From positions 36,491,747 to 36,555,746 of the forward strand of contig OY294047.1 of assembly GCA_958510825.1 (NCBI GenBank): a DNA stretch of 64,000 bases, written 5' to 3'. This stretch comes from Brachypterus glaber. Taxonomy: Eukaryota > Arthropoda > Insecta > Coleoptera > Kateretidae. The notes below the pieces were generated by a model, which worked only from the letters and a program-made list of their open reading frames with translations, was not told the DNA's origin and made no database searches. The position numbers and the translations under genes are program-made. Shown one piece after another: positions 12,441 through 22,757 of this stretch (its first letter is position 1; each line of letters starts with the position of its first letter).

Positions 12441-13128
12441 CTGATATCCATAATGATGATCACTTCTTAAACTATCACTAATCCTCTGCCTGTCTTTTTC
12501 AGGTCCCTTAACCTGTATCACAATTCGATGATCACTGTCCGCCGTCTGGCCGCCATGAACGCCGCCAGACGATGACGTCACTCTACCCCCACCACCATGG
12601 TGCCTCTGCCTAGGCTCGGACACCAACAAAGTACTATCACTGTCACTATGATCACTAATCTCCATCACACAATCTCTTATACCTACACTATCATCGTCAT
12701 GGTAATCCGGACTCGAAATGTTTGAAATGGCTTCCGAAACACTGTAGTCCCCGCCAGCGTGGTGCGTACTGGGCCCGTTGCTAAGGGCAAACGGCACCCT
12801 CCGCGAGCCGGACTGACTCGACATCACCGAGGAAGACACAGACGTAGGGGATGCTGGAGATCCGGAATGCAGCGGGCTGGAGGATGTTGGAGAGGTGCTG
12901 TTATGCGAAGAACTGCTGCCGTTGGAGAGGGCGTGTTGGAACTTGTGTTCCCCAGGTATCGGAGCATTGTACGTCCAGACTATCCGGTCGCTGTCACTGT
13001 TGCCCACGGAAGAGTCGGGCCGGGTGTCCAGAAGGGTGTTTAAGGAGCTGGTGATATCCTCGTCTGCGTCCGCGTTCGCTGCGCTTACTATGCAGCAGTC
13101 GTTTGGTCCTTGGAGTTGATCCTCCGAC
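12441..13128 (-). CDS. Efa6: EFA6 exon 6 in window: long low-complexity linker
   Basis: The largest exon, 688 bp, encoding 229 residues rich in Ser, Gly, His and Asp (for example SNGSSSSHNSTSPTSSSP, later RHHGGGGRVTSSSGG). It is presumably disordered and lies between the PDZ and Sec7 parts; acidic patches and Ser-Pro sites suggest phosphorylation, which is inference. It ends KGPEKDRQRISDSLRSDHH then YGYQ. Acceptor ttctag at 13130-13129, donor gtaatt from 12440. One leading base completes an Arg codon from 15173 and the exon ends in phase 0, matching 7540. It is GC-rich compared with the introns, which creates several false frames on the other strand. Confidence 0.9.
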
Positions 13129-13468
13129 CTAGAAATATAATTAAGTTTTGTGCAAAATATTACAATTTCAACTAAAAGGGAACCTATGGTCCTGACTTTT
13201 ATCAAACGTAGATCTATCCTACTTAGCATTAACAAACGTCGATTTTTACGGAAGCAGTCACAGAAATATCGACTGTATTGTTATCTCGACTTACTTCTCC
13301 ATAGATCCATTACTCACTTTAAATTCAAACTTTACATTCAATTTCTTCGAAGAAACAAAATTAATATAGTAAACATTTTCTCCGAACCAAGTCACGTGAC
13401 CATATGTCCTTCCCACTTTGCCGTTCATAATCATAGAATGGTAAAGAGCGCACAATAGTAACTTTGCA

Positions 13469-14210
13469 TATATTTTTTTATGTCCAGTGGTGGGGAGTCT
13501 GGGGGGTTTAACGTTGTACATGTCAAAAGAAATATATCATAACATTATCTGATACCCTTAACCAGACTGTTTTTCTCAAGTTTTTTTTAGCGATTTAAAC
13601 AAATTTGACAATAAAAAACCTCCCTGGTCACTAACTTGTTTTAAAACCACACGTAAAGCTGGTAAAAACCAAAAATAATATTTTTTTTTTGCAAAACTGG
13701 TAAACCAGCGTTTAAGTAAGAGGTCGTCCATTTTATAAATAGTAATAAATTTTCAATAAATAGAATGGCGGATTCAATACGGTGGACAAAAATGATTTGT
13801 AATAATTAGTTTTTGTTTTCATAAATATATTTATGAAAAAAAAAAAAACTAATTATACATAATTATTTTTGTCCACCATATTGAATCCGCCATTTTATTT
13901 ATTAAAAATTTATTACTACTTTTAAAATGGACAACCTCTTAAACGCTTGTTTACCAGTTTTGCAAAAAAGCTTATTTTCGGTTTTTACCAGCTTTATTTA
14001 TGATTTGGCACTGAGCGTGTGGTTTTAAAACAAATTAGGGACCAGGGAGGTTTTTTATTTTCAAACTTGTAAAAAGTCGTAAAAAAAACTTGAGAAAAAC
14101 AGTCTGGTTAAGAGTATAAGACGTATAAGACGATGTTATGAAATATTTCTTTTCAAATGTGCAACATTAAATCCCCAGACTCCCCACCACTGAAGATAAA
14201 AAAATATATG
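13469..14210. mobile_element. Snapback element, about 370-bp arms
   Basis: Left arm (catatatttttttatgtcc, then cagtggtggggagtctgg) and right arm (ccagactccccaccactg) pair across almost the whole 742 bp, including ctgtttttctcaag / cttgagaaaaacag and ggcggattcaata / tattgaatccgcc. Arms show scattered mismatches, so the copy is older than the one at 14231. The overlapping small frames are not genes. Confidence 0.85.
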
Positions 14211-14230
14211 AAATTTCTTTATAAAGTATA

Positions 14231-14846
14231 TGTATGCACGCTAGGCCTGAGGTTAACTTAAGTTTGAAACAGTGGTCAAAGCAAACAACCAGTGGATATG
14301 TGTAGAATGAGGTCTAGGCTATTCATAACCATCAACAGCAAAATCGCAGCAGATGGTTTGCAGAAGATACTGTTAAAAGTTGTTGGTGATGGCCTTGTTG
14401 TACCTTAAAATTTTAAAAATTGGGGATTTGAGTAATAATTGTAGCTAAGTTTCGTCCGTAGAATCCGAATCCGTTCACAGAATTGATCTATCTGTTTTAG
14501 TTTTCGAAAAAATTAAAATAAAAAATATGTTTTAGTAAACTTTCATCGCCTGTAAATCAAAAATTTTTTTCGAAAACGAAAACAGATAGATCAATTCTGT
14601 GAACGGATTCGGATTCTACGGACGAAAATTAGTTACAATTATTACTCAAATCCCCAATTTTTAAAATTTTAAGGTACAACAAGGCCATCACCAACAACTT
14701 TTAACAGTATCTTCTGCAAACCATCTGCTGCGATTTTGCTGTTGATGGTTATGAATAGCCTAGACCTCATTCTACACATATCCACTGGTTGTTTGCTTTG
14801 ACCACTGTTTCAAACTTAAGTTAACCTCAGGCCTAGCGTGTATGTA
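14231..14846. mobile_element. Near-perfect long hairpin, about 287-bp arms
   Basis: Left arm to about 14516 and right arm from about 14560 are reverse complements with only a handful of mismatches that I can see (gctaagttt against aactaattt, one base in the cgaaaac block). Ends are cacgctaggcctgaggtt and aacctcaggcctagcgtg. The loop is about 43 bp. Such identity means either a recent insertion or ongoing arm conversion. Confidence 0.9.
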
Positions 14847-15172
14847 GGAGTATAACATATATAAATTTTTGGCTGTATCTGTATTATTTATATAAAATTT
14901 TTAATGAAATAAATCTGCAAGTTATGGCATAAATCATTTTTATTTAGAAATATTTCCATAAAAAAAAACTTTTTCTGAAATCTTGAGGATTTTTCTTGGC
15001 CTTGAGTGCATACAAAAAAGCGCAATGTGCGCAATATCTTAAAATTTTGAGGGTCAAGAATTTGTTTCATTGCCATATTCGTTTTCAGTGCCCAAAAAAT
15101 ATAGTTTGGTTAACAAAAAATTAACTTTTTTTTTGTGGTCCTGTGTTATTAAAACTGGATTCAGGATATTAC

Positions 15173-15432
15173 CTGCTGGTCCGTACGTAGTTATTTTGCG
15201 AATAGGGATCGGCCGGCGACTGTTGCTGTTGCTGGTGATCCCTTTTGTTGGCACTGACTGGTGACGTGTTGGCCGAGTTTGGCCCTGATTTGCAATGGTT
15301 CCCGGCGGCCGACCCGGTGGTCGACGAGCGGTGCCCCAAGTCCATCTCGTTGGGGCTGTTCGGCACCGAGTTGTATTGTTGCTGGTGGCGGAGGTGATGA
15401 GCGTGACTGTTGTGATACCTCAGGTTATCCAC
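15173..15432 (-). CDS. Efa6: EFA6 exon 5 in window: His/Gln-rich linker
   Basis: The exon encodes VDNLRYHNSHAHHLRHQQQ at its start, then SPNEMDLGHRSSTTG and a DHQQQQQSPADPYSQNNY stretch. Polar and presumably disordered; it belongs to the linker between PDZ and Sec7. Acceptor is a T-run followed by caaag just above 15432; the donor gtaata starts at 15172. It begins in phase 0 and ends with two bases of an Arg codon. The upstream polypyrimidine tract on the transcript strand is strong. Recognition rests on phase and splice sites rather than on conserved residues. Confidence 0.85.
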
Positions 15433-15469
15433 CTTTGAAAAAAAAAAAATAAAAAATTATATTTTTTTG

Positions 15470-15800
15470 ATTTTTTTTTTTAAGTTTAACCCGCCATAAC
15501 TTTGCTTTTAGGGGAATTACTTTCAAAATTGGTAAAATTGATCCTTATAATAAAAGTAATTTTTCCTGAAAAAGTTACCTTAATCGGAATTTTCTTTCAG
15601 CATTTTTCGATTTTTTTAAAAGTTAACCCCCTATAACTTTTTTGATTTTGGGGGGATTGCTTTTAAAAACAATAGGGATCTTTCCCTCATAAAAATTGAT
15701 TTTTCCTGAAAATTTCAAGTCGATCGGATTATTCTTTCTTGAGTTATCGTGTCTATAAAAATCGTGACATCGGACAGGCAGACAGGCAGAAAAACATTTG
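15470..15800 (+). repeat. Repeat family X fragment, copy 1
   Basis: Shares with 56450..56776 the blocks cataacttttttgattttgg, tttttcctgaaaatttc, gtcgatcggattattc and tcgtgacatcgga followed by a (gaca)-like stretch. The other two copies (31835, 58012) are in the opposite orientation. No coding frame; boundaries are approximate. Confidence 0.6.
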
Positions 15801-16469
15801 TCTGTTTTTTTTTAATAATTTTACTACGAAAAATATTTTTGGCCATATTTCTGGCAATTTTTTTAAATTAAATATAGCTTAGATTAATTTTTTGATTGAT
15901 AAAGAGAAACTAGATGAGGATTCGTACCTCAAACACTGCGGCCACCTGCGGGCGGTCAAACAGCTTCGTTTCCTTTATCAGGCTTACTAGGCCTAGTAGT
16001 AGCCTATAGGCTGTTTACTCCGTGAGCTTTTTACAGTCTAGTATTTTAATAACAACCTCCCTTGTCTAAAACGTTTTAAATAATAGCAAATATTTTGCGA
16101 CTCTTATAAGCCCATAATCACACGCATTTTGCGTGTTCTTATAGGCCCATAAGAGGTCTGTACTTTTTTTTCTTTTGGGTTGGCAATAGACCTGGCCTAT
16201 CGCTTGACGTTTTCCATGCAAATGTCAATGTCGCTTTAAAGTTGAATTTTCTACAAAATTTTGTGTTTAGGTTATTTTTACCATGTTAAAACTGTGGCTT
16301 GGTTAATTGCAGTAAAAAAGAGAAGAGAAGACTATAAAATATATCAGAATATCATTTGTTCTTAGAATTTTAAACATGGTATAAACTGTAATGCCAATCC
16401 AAAACAAAAATCCCTAAATCAGACATCAATTTAAATGTAAGTTTTTTTTTAATTTTAGTGCAAAATGGA
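15801..16469. other. EFA6 intron segment
   Basis: Mostly unremarkable. A weak hairpin built on cttataagcccataatcaca / gtgttcttataggcccataag lies near 16098-16158. No exon or RNA gene seen. Confidence 0.4.
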
Positions 16470-16605
16470 AAAAATTGTATAAAGCACTCGTTTCATAACA
16501 CGAGTACAAGTTTAGAAAACGAGCCGCTTGCGGCGAGTTTTCTAAAGTACTAGTGCGCTAAAAACGTATGTTATGAAACTAGTACTTTAATATACTATTT
16601 TTAAC
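16470..16605. repeat. Hairpin element, family Y copy 2
   Basis: Hairpin arms gtttcataacacgagtac ... and ... gcgctaaaaacgtatgttatg around a gccgcttgcggc core. Close relative of the inner hairpin at 8351-8492 and of 56233..56380. Confidence 0.7.
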
Positions 16606-16647
16606 GCCAAACTGTATACATGTTAACTTTGTAAAATTTTTGACATA

Positions 16648-17042
16648 TCGCACCCTTGCTTCAAAAGTAACAAGGAAAAAAAAAGAAAAAATCTAAGCTA
16701 AATTAACAAAGATCTAAGCTGCTATAAAAAATATACAACTTTATCATAATCACAAAAAAACAAACAAAAAATGTTTATGTGTTTGCTTCAATTTGCCTTT
16801 TGGAAACTAAAATACGAATTACTTTACGTTTAAATGTAAGCAGGGAACAATTAAAAATATCAATGGTGTATTAATTAATATTATAATAATTGGGTATTCT
16901 CTGAAACGCTGAATGTTGATTTAAATTGCTATTAGAAGTTTCAACTATAAAGGTATCTGTTATCATTCATCAAGTGCAGAGTTACAAACCAAACCAAAAA
17001 TTTATTCTTTCCAGTCGTGTCACTTTTGAAGCAAGGGTTCGA
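16648..17042. mobile_element. MITE with TA flanks (cacccttgcttc family)
   Basis: Inverted ends tcgcacccttgcttcaaaag and cttttgaagcaagggttcga with TA immediately outside (16646-16647, 17043-17044). 395 bp, AT-rich inside, no coding capacity. Confidence 0.8.
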
Positions 17043-17260
17043 TATATGGACGATGAAGATGAAAAATATAATCCCTATGAAAAATGATAGAATAGAAAAC
17101 ATATTGATACCCATACGTTTGAAGTGGGTTTCTATTTGGTCTATGGAATTTTATTGGCTTATTTTTTTTTCTACGGGTTCTCATTGGTAAATACCTTTTT
17201 ATATGGGTGCCTATGGGATGTACTCTAATTTCTTTGGGTATCTATGAGACCAAATATACT

Positions 17261-17420
17261 GGGAGAATTAGCTCAGCGGTCTAAGGCATCGATATAGCAT
17301 TGACACTGAGCTAATGATGGTGAGTTCAAACCTCACTGGCGCCGATTGCCTTTTTCATTAATAATTGAAATTTGGCGAAGGCGTACTCCCTAGATATATT
17401 GGTTTGCAAATCAATTAAAG
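17261..17420 (+). mobile_element. SINE with a third, different tRNA-like head
   Basis: Head gggagaattagctcagcggt with B-box-like gtgagttcaaacctcactgg, the most tRNA-like head in the window, joined to the same body as the other SINEs (tttgcc/tttttcat, ggcgaaggcg). The body is cut short at tcaattaaag, where the next SINE begins. Confidence 0.75.
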
Positions 17421-17689
17421 GGGAGGCATAGCGTAGTGGCTAGCGCGTATGCATAGCAAGTCTACTATCGTGAGTTCGATTCTCACTGGCGCCGATTTGC
17501 CTTTTTCAGTTAATTAATAATTGAAATTTGGCGAAGGCGATAAGTGAAACGGACACTCCCTAGAAACTGGTTCGAAAGTCAGTATAAGCCGGTGGTTTCC
17601 TCTACTACTAGCCCACACAAGTCCTGGACTTAGGGGATGCTTAATTAAGTAGAATAGTACGAGGTTAAACAAACAAACAAACAAACAAA
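17421..17689 (+). mobile_element. SINE, full length, head type 2
   Basis: Head gggaggcatagcgtagtggc (A-box-like) and gtgagttcgattctcactgg (B-box-like), standard body with the ctactagcccacacaagtcc block, and an (aaac)n tail. Directly follows the truncated SINE at 17261 and is followed by another tail fragment, making a three-unit cluster. Confidence 0.85.
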
Positions 17690-17795
17690 AGCCGGTGGTT
17701 CCCTCTACTACTAGCCCACACAAGTCCTGGACTTAGGGGATGCTGAATTAAGTAGAATAGTACGAGGTTAAAAATAAACAAACAAACAAACAAAT
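17687..17795 (+). mobile_element. SINE 3' fragment
   Basis: Starts at aaagccggtggttccctc and ends in an (aaac)n tail. Because it begins at the same internal point as the fragment at 7187, this may be a preferred truncation point or a separate short element. Confidence 0.75.
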
Positions 17796-18827
17796 ACACA
17801 TATTAATCCCAGTCGAAACCCATATGAATTTCTATTGGTCATTTTGCATAGGGATATCTTAATAATAGTGAAGTGAATAATAAAAGTAAATTTAAACGCA
17901 TTAATTTTAACTACTATTTATAAATATTTAAATTGTAGTACATAATGCTTGAAGTTTCAACGGTGAATATTATTCAATGACTAGTAAACGTGTTCTTAAT
18001 TTAAAAATCGATTAATGACTAATAACCAAATATCATTTGATATAGCTTGATAGCATAACTGCATGCATGCATATTATCGTCCATCATAAAAAATGCACGT
18101 TATTTGGTAATAACTCATTAAATATGAAGGGCGTAAATTATAAGTTACTATTGTGGTTGAAATTACATTGTGTATACATTAATAATACAATACATAATGA
18201 TTTTCTATGATAAATTACACAATTTTATGTTGAAAAACATCCAACGTAAACATTATACAATTTAGCAGCACAATATTATGTTTAACCATACAAGTTCCTT
18301 AAAAATTACTCCAGATCAATTTTTATTTATTTATGTCTGTCTTTCCGTCCGCCCGTCCTTCCAGGTACCCCATTTTTAGTGGGCAAGATATCTCAAAAAC
18401 GGAATATCCGATCGATATGAAATTTTCAGGAAAAATTAAGTAACTTAAAGTTATATTGTTTTTGTGAGAAAAACCTTTTTTGTTCCAAGTCAAAAAAATT
18501 ATAACCAAAAGATTTTCACGCTGAAAAGCTATGTTAAACTGTTAAATATTTCCTAGACTCATTTTTAACCAAATCGGCCTCTCGGGGCATTTGCCCATGT
18601 TGCCCTGTGGCCAATACGCCTCTAAATAAGTAGTAAACTATAAAAATTTATTAGCAATAATTTTTTATGTGAAAAATTTGCCTTCAAATTGCTTCATTAA
18701 TTTAATTAATGGATAATTTTAGATGAAATTTGGTTTATGTCGTAATAATCGCAATTAATTTTATAAAATTACTTAAATAGAAAAGAGAAAATACGCCAAA
18801 AAATGTCATAGTCATAATAATTGGTTT
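17796..18827. other. EFA6 intron segment
   Basis: AT-rich intron. The stretch 18330-18490 (tttccgtccgcccgtccttc, then atatctcaaaaacggaat, then ttttcaggaaaaatt) resembles the insect repeats of family X but is too diverged to assign. Nothing else recognised. Confidence 0.4.
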
Positions 18828-18960
18828 ATACACGTGATTTATAGGGATATAATCACGCGTCTGTAAAAATAAACCGTTTAAATTTTAAAACGGCTGTGGA
18901 TAAAGTATAGTATTCTACTCGCCTATAATAGCTATTTTTCACTACTAGCTTTAGAACATA
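18828..18960 (+). repeat. Dispersed repeat, pairs with 55975..56150
   Basis: Blocks cgtgatttatagggatataat, ctgtaaaaataa, cggctgtggataaagtat and ttctactcgcctataatagc occur in the same order, reversed, at 55975..56150. Function unknown; no open frame. Confidence 0.6.
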
Positions 18961-19524
18961 CTATCATTTATCATGTTTTCAGACTGTGAAATAAATTTTC
19001 TTCACCTATAGCAATAGTATCTTTTTGTCTCCTAGTAGGAGTAAAATTTGTAAACAGTTGATTTCTGTCACTTTACATGTTTCAGTTCTTTGTGCAATTT
19101 TTACTAATTAAACCCAAGAAAATAGCTTAAAATAACTTTTTATTTATTAAATATAATTAATTATAATTATTACCAATTAATACAATCAATAATTAGCTAA
19201 ATATTATGAAAAAAATAAAAAAACTAAATTTTTTAAACGTCAGTTCAAAGTATTTATTTGAGCAAAATTCATTAATCAAGGCTACTTGAATTTTATGAAA
19301 ATTTAACGAAATATAATTTCTGTTAATAATTTATTTTATTATTTGAATAAAAATAGTTAAATAGTGCTAGTAGTGAAAAAACTAATATATAAACTACGGT
19401 AGAGAAGACTATTATAGCCTCGCACTTTTTACTATTAAATAATAAGGCCGAATTATTATATTATACGTTCATTGAATAATATACTATTTTAATAAAAAAA
19501 TGCAATAAAAATATATGTACTTAC
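18961..19524. other. EFA6 intron segment
   Basis: AT-rich. The only recognisable item is the reverse copy of the gtgcgaggctataatagtct motif (about 19402-19430) also seen at 8838. Confidence 0.4.
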
Positions 19525-19719
19525 TTTTTTCTGATGCTTCGGTACAATAGTCTGAGGCATACGAGAAATGTTCAGTATGTGCTCTCCTGTCATCATATAC
19601 GCTTCGAATTTGGGCTGCTGGGGGCCCTTGTTCTTCTCCTGATTGTTAGCTGCCAAGGGTTGCCAAGTAAGCCGTTCGTTCTCCTCGGGTTTGTCACAGT
19701 TGGCGCCCAACAGGGGCTC
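19525..19719 (-). CDS. Efa6: EFA6 exon 4 in window: linker
   Basis: Exactly 65 codons in phase 0 at both ends, starting EPLLGANCDKPEENERLTW and including KFEAYMMTGEHILNISRMPQ before a basic end (PKHQKK). Acceptor ttattatag at 19721-19720, donor gtaagt from 19524. Because both ends are phase 0, skipping this exon would keep the reading frame; that is a possibility, not something the sequence proves. The stretch around MMTGEHILNISRMPQ looks more structured than the rest of the linker. The assignment rests on phase, splice sites and raised GC. Confidence 0.85.
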
Positions 19720-19988
19720 CTATAATAATAATTATTCTTTAGGCTCTGACAAGCTTTAAGGTCCCGTAAACAACGTCAGTAGTGCCACAGTGACATCCGG
19801 ATTCAGGGACTACACTCAGTTTTATATAGGGACTTTATTGCCATAACAGGGTGAAAGTACCCTAATGGCATTGTAATGGCACCGTAACGTGCCTTAATGG
19901 CACTGTTATAGCCCCGAAATGTATTATTAATGACAAGGATACGACAAAAGAAACGATTCTGTACAGACTGGCAGTTTTTAGCCATTAA

Positions 19989-20504
19989 CCCCTTCCGCTC
20001 CATTGTATCCACGTATGGATATTCTTAGGTATAGCAAAATATACCACAATATCCACAGTTGGATATTCGTATACGGAATAAGGGCTCATGGTGTTTTATA
20101 GGCGGCTTTGCATTCCTCGCATTATTTACAGGTGACAATTGGAAAAATCATATAGTACATACGTTTAATAATGAATTCTGTGATTTCACTATAGTACACT
20201 ATAAGCCCTTATCACAGCTGTGAAGTTTTGATAAAGTTTTAATAATATCCAGGTATGGATATTTTGGTATACACATTATATCCAAGGGTGGATATTTTGG
20301 TATATACATTATATCCAAGCGTGGATATTCTGGTAAATACTCAAAATTGTTAAACAAATTAAAATTGTTTAAATTATATATTTGGGGTAAAATATACTTT
20401 TATTCTAGAGTACTTATATCTTTCTGATATTAATTTTTTCAAAAAAAAAAAAATTTTCTGGTATAGAAACCTATACCTCGAAAAACCGCCTGGAGCGGAA
20501 ACGG
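19989..20504. mobile_element. piggyBac-like non-autonomous element with TTAA flanks, copy 1
   Basis: Ends ccccttccgctcc and ggagcggaaacgg are inverted and each is flanked by TTAA (19985-19988, 20505-20508), the target of piggyBac transposases. Inside are several copies of a short palindrome-type unit such as tatccacgtatggata and tatccaagcgtggata, spaced by ttttggtatacacatta. No transposase frame. Confidence 0.8.
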
Positions 20505-20756
20505 TTAATTCGCCAACAAGAACGGTAATAGGCCACTACCTTGCCAGAGATCTGTGCATGTTGACTGACTGTTGAATTCTTAAAAAATAAAACCCCAAAT
20601 AAAGCTGTAAATCAACCCCAACTCCAACAATATTTACAATAAATCTTTTTAAATTACATTACGAATTGTTTCGGTTTATGTAAACCGAACCTTCAGGTTG
20701 GGCCACAAAACCATTTTTTTCGGTTGGACACTAATTAACGGAAGACTATAGTTTGA
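20505..20756. other. EFA6 intron segment
   Basis: About 250 bp between the TTAA element and the next repeat; nothing recognised. Confidence 0.4.
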
Positions 20757-20905
20757 CGCACAGATCTGTGGCTACGGGAAATATGTGTGCAACTGGGAGG
20801 CCCGATGTAGGCACGCACGACTTATAACGCTCTTGACGGAAAGAAGAGAGCGTGAATGATTCATCCCCCTTACGTCGGAGACTTTCTTTCATGCGGAGAG
20901 CTATA
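20757..20905 (+). mobile_element. Repeat family W, short copy
   Basis: Runs from gacgcacagatctgtggcta to gagactttctttcatgcggag. The two ends match 54995..55865 in reverse (gactttctttcatgcggag at one end, tatggctacgggaaatatg at the other), so this copy is either an internal deletion derivative or the compact parent form. Confidence 0.65.
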
Positions 20906-21000
20906 ACATACCTGCTTTTAATTTCCCTACTCCCGAAAATCCCTACTTCATAACACCCCTACTCTATAATAACCTACTCCGTAACATCCCTACTCCCATG

Positions 21001-21281
21001 GGAGGATTGGTGTAGTGGACTACAGCGTCGTACTTGACGAGTTTACTACCCAAAATAGCGTGAGTTCGATTCTCACCGGCGCCGATTTGCCTTTTTCAGA
21101 TAATTAATAATTGAAATTTGGCGAAGGCGTAAGTGAAGCGGACACTCCCTATAAATTGGTTCGAAAGTCAATTAAAGCCGGTGGTTCCCTCTAATACTAG
21201 CCCACACAAGTCCTGGACTTAGGGGATGCTTCAATAAGTAGAATAGTACGAGGTTAAACAAAATGTAAATGTAATGTAAAA
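21001..21281 (+). mobile_element. SINE, full length, head type 1, inside the composite
   Basis: Head ggaggattggtgtagtgg, B-box-like gagttcgattctcaccgg, standard body, tail gttaaacaaaatgtaaatg. It splits the tandem-repeat arm of the MITE (ccctactccc before, aacccaactccg after). Confidence 0.85.
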
Positions 21282-21345
21282 TAACCCAACTCCGCACTTT
21301 ATACACTTGATTAGCCACGTCGTACTTGACACTTGATATAACTCA

Positions 21346-21933
21346 AAATAGTAGTTTTCGTAACGAGTAAGGACTTGTCGCAAAAGAGTTGCGAACAAGA
21401 TTTTTCGTTCGATCTACAGTCTAGACTCTTTAAAAATGTATATTTTAAAGAATTACCTGTGTTTAATTTTGACATTTGAAAGTTTTATAAACGTCAAATG
21501 ACTTTTGTCAAAATGAATGCTATGTGTAATCATTTGGATAAATGAGTGTGCATAGTTGTCATTTCATTCAAATATGCACTATGTACTCGTGTGATAGAAA
21601 AATATCGTAACGAGTAATAATAGTGAACATGCATTTTTCTTTATTTCGGGTACACTAGGTCGTACGAAAAATATTTTTGACAAAAGTCGTTTGACGTTTA
21701 TAAAATTTTGAAATGTCAAAATTAAACACAGGTAATTCTTTAAAATATACATATTTAAAGAGTCTAGACTGTAGATCGAACGAAAAATGTTGTTCGCAAC
21801 TCGTTTGCGACAAGTCCTTAATGCACTCGAATGATTTTTTGACTTCGCTTCGCCTCGTCAAAAAAACTTCATTCTCGTGCCTTAAGGACTAAAGTCGCTT
21901 ACTCGTTACGAAAACTACTATTTCAGTCATTGT
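21346..21933. mobile_element. Foldback element
   Basis: Left arm (gtagttttcgtaacgagtaa, gtcgcaaa, gttcgatctacagtctagac) pairs with the right arm in reverse over about 170 bp, with an extra segment (ttcgcctcgtc) in the right arm. Ends are tagtagttttcgtaacgagt and the complement. No gene; the 68-codon minus frame is part of the arm. Confidence 0.75.
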
Positions 21934-22081
21934 CAAATATGAACTTAAATAAACTAAGTTCCTGCTTTATTAGTACAAGTTATGAGAACGCGTATAAAGA
22001 GAGTGTCAGAATAACACATTTGCGATTATTCTAGAATTTTATGTATAGACGAGCACTTCCTAAGAAAATTATAAATTCATA

Positions 22082-22544
22082 CACTCAGAAAAATCGTTGT
22101 AAAATCGAACAAGTCATATGATTTAAAAGAAAACCAATATGTTTTTGCTCCGACAGTGTTTTTTGTTAATTCAAAAAAATATTTTTTAATTGTAAAAATA
22201 AAAATATTCATTGTAATTTGAAATTCCTTTTAAAACATTTGTAAACTTGTAAATGATTTGAATAAAAAACTGGTTATTTTAAAAAGAATTCTTTTAATAT
22301 ATTGATGTTTATCAACAATATAAAGGAAAATATTAAAATTTTATTAAGAAAACATTAAAATAAAAAAGTAAGGGACAATACTTTTACTTTAAAGTGAAAA
22401 ACGTTTTGGTGTAAAAATTATTTTTTTAAATTAATATTATTCTTAACTAAAACGGAAAGTTTTTACTTTTAATATTTTAAAAGGCAATTTTTTTAAACTA
22501 AAATAATTTCTTATTGATTTTACAAGATGAGATTTTTTTGAGTG
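22082..22544. mobile_element. TA-flanked MITE (cactcagaaaaatc ends)
   Basis: Ends cactcagaaaaatcg and gatttttttgagtg are inverted, with TA outside (22080-22081, 22545-22546). Very AT-rich centre. Similar ends are common in insect Tc1/mariner-derived MITEs. Confidence 0.75.
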
Positions 22545-22757
22545 TATAGAAGAAGAAACCTCCTCCCCTCCCTCCCAATCCTAACAAACTAGAGGAAGAA
22601 AGTTCTTTGTTCCGCGAACCACCAATTTATTATTAAGTGGATAATCGAGTCCTCATAGTACGGAGTAGGGTTGGGGAGTAGGGATGTTATGGAGTAGGAG
22701 TGGAGTATAGATGTTATAGAGGCTCTATACCCTATAGAGACTCTATACCCTACTCTA

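Noticed and set aside
12759..13119. Plus-strand frames of 67 to 94 codons
   Set aside because: They are antisense shadows of the GC-rich EFA6 exon at 12441..13128.
17261..17345. Possible tRNA gene
   Set aside because: The tRNA-like fold is joined to the SINE body, with no terminator after the acceptor stem, and the same body recurs elsewhere.
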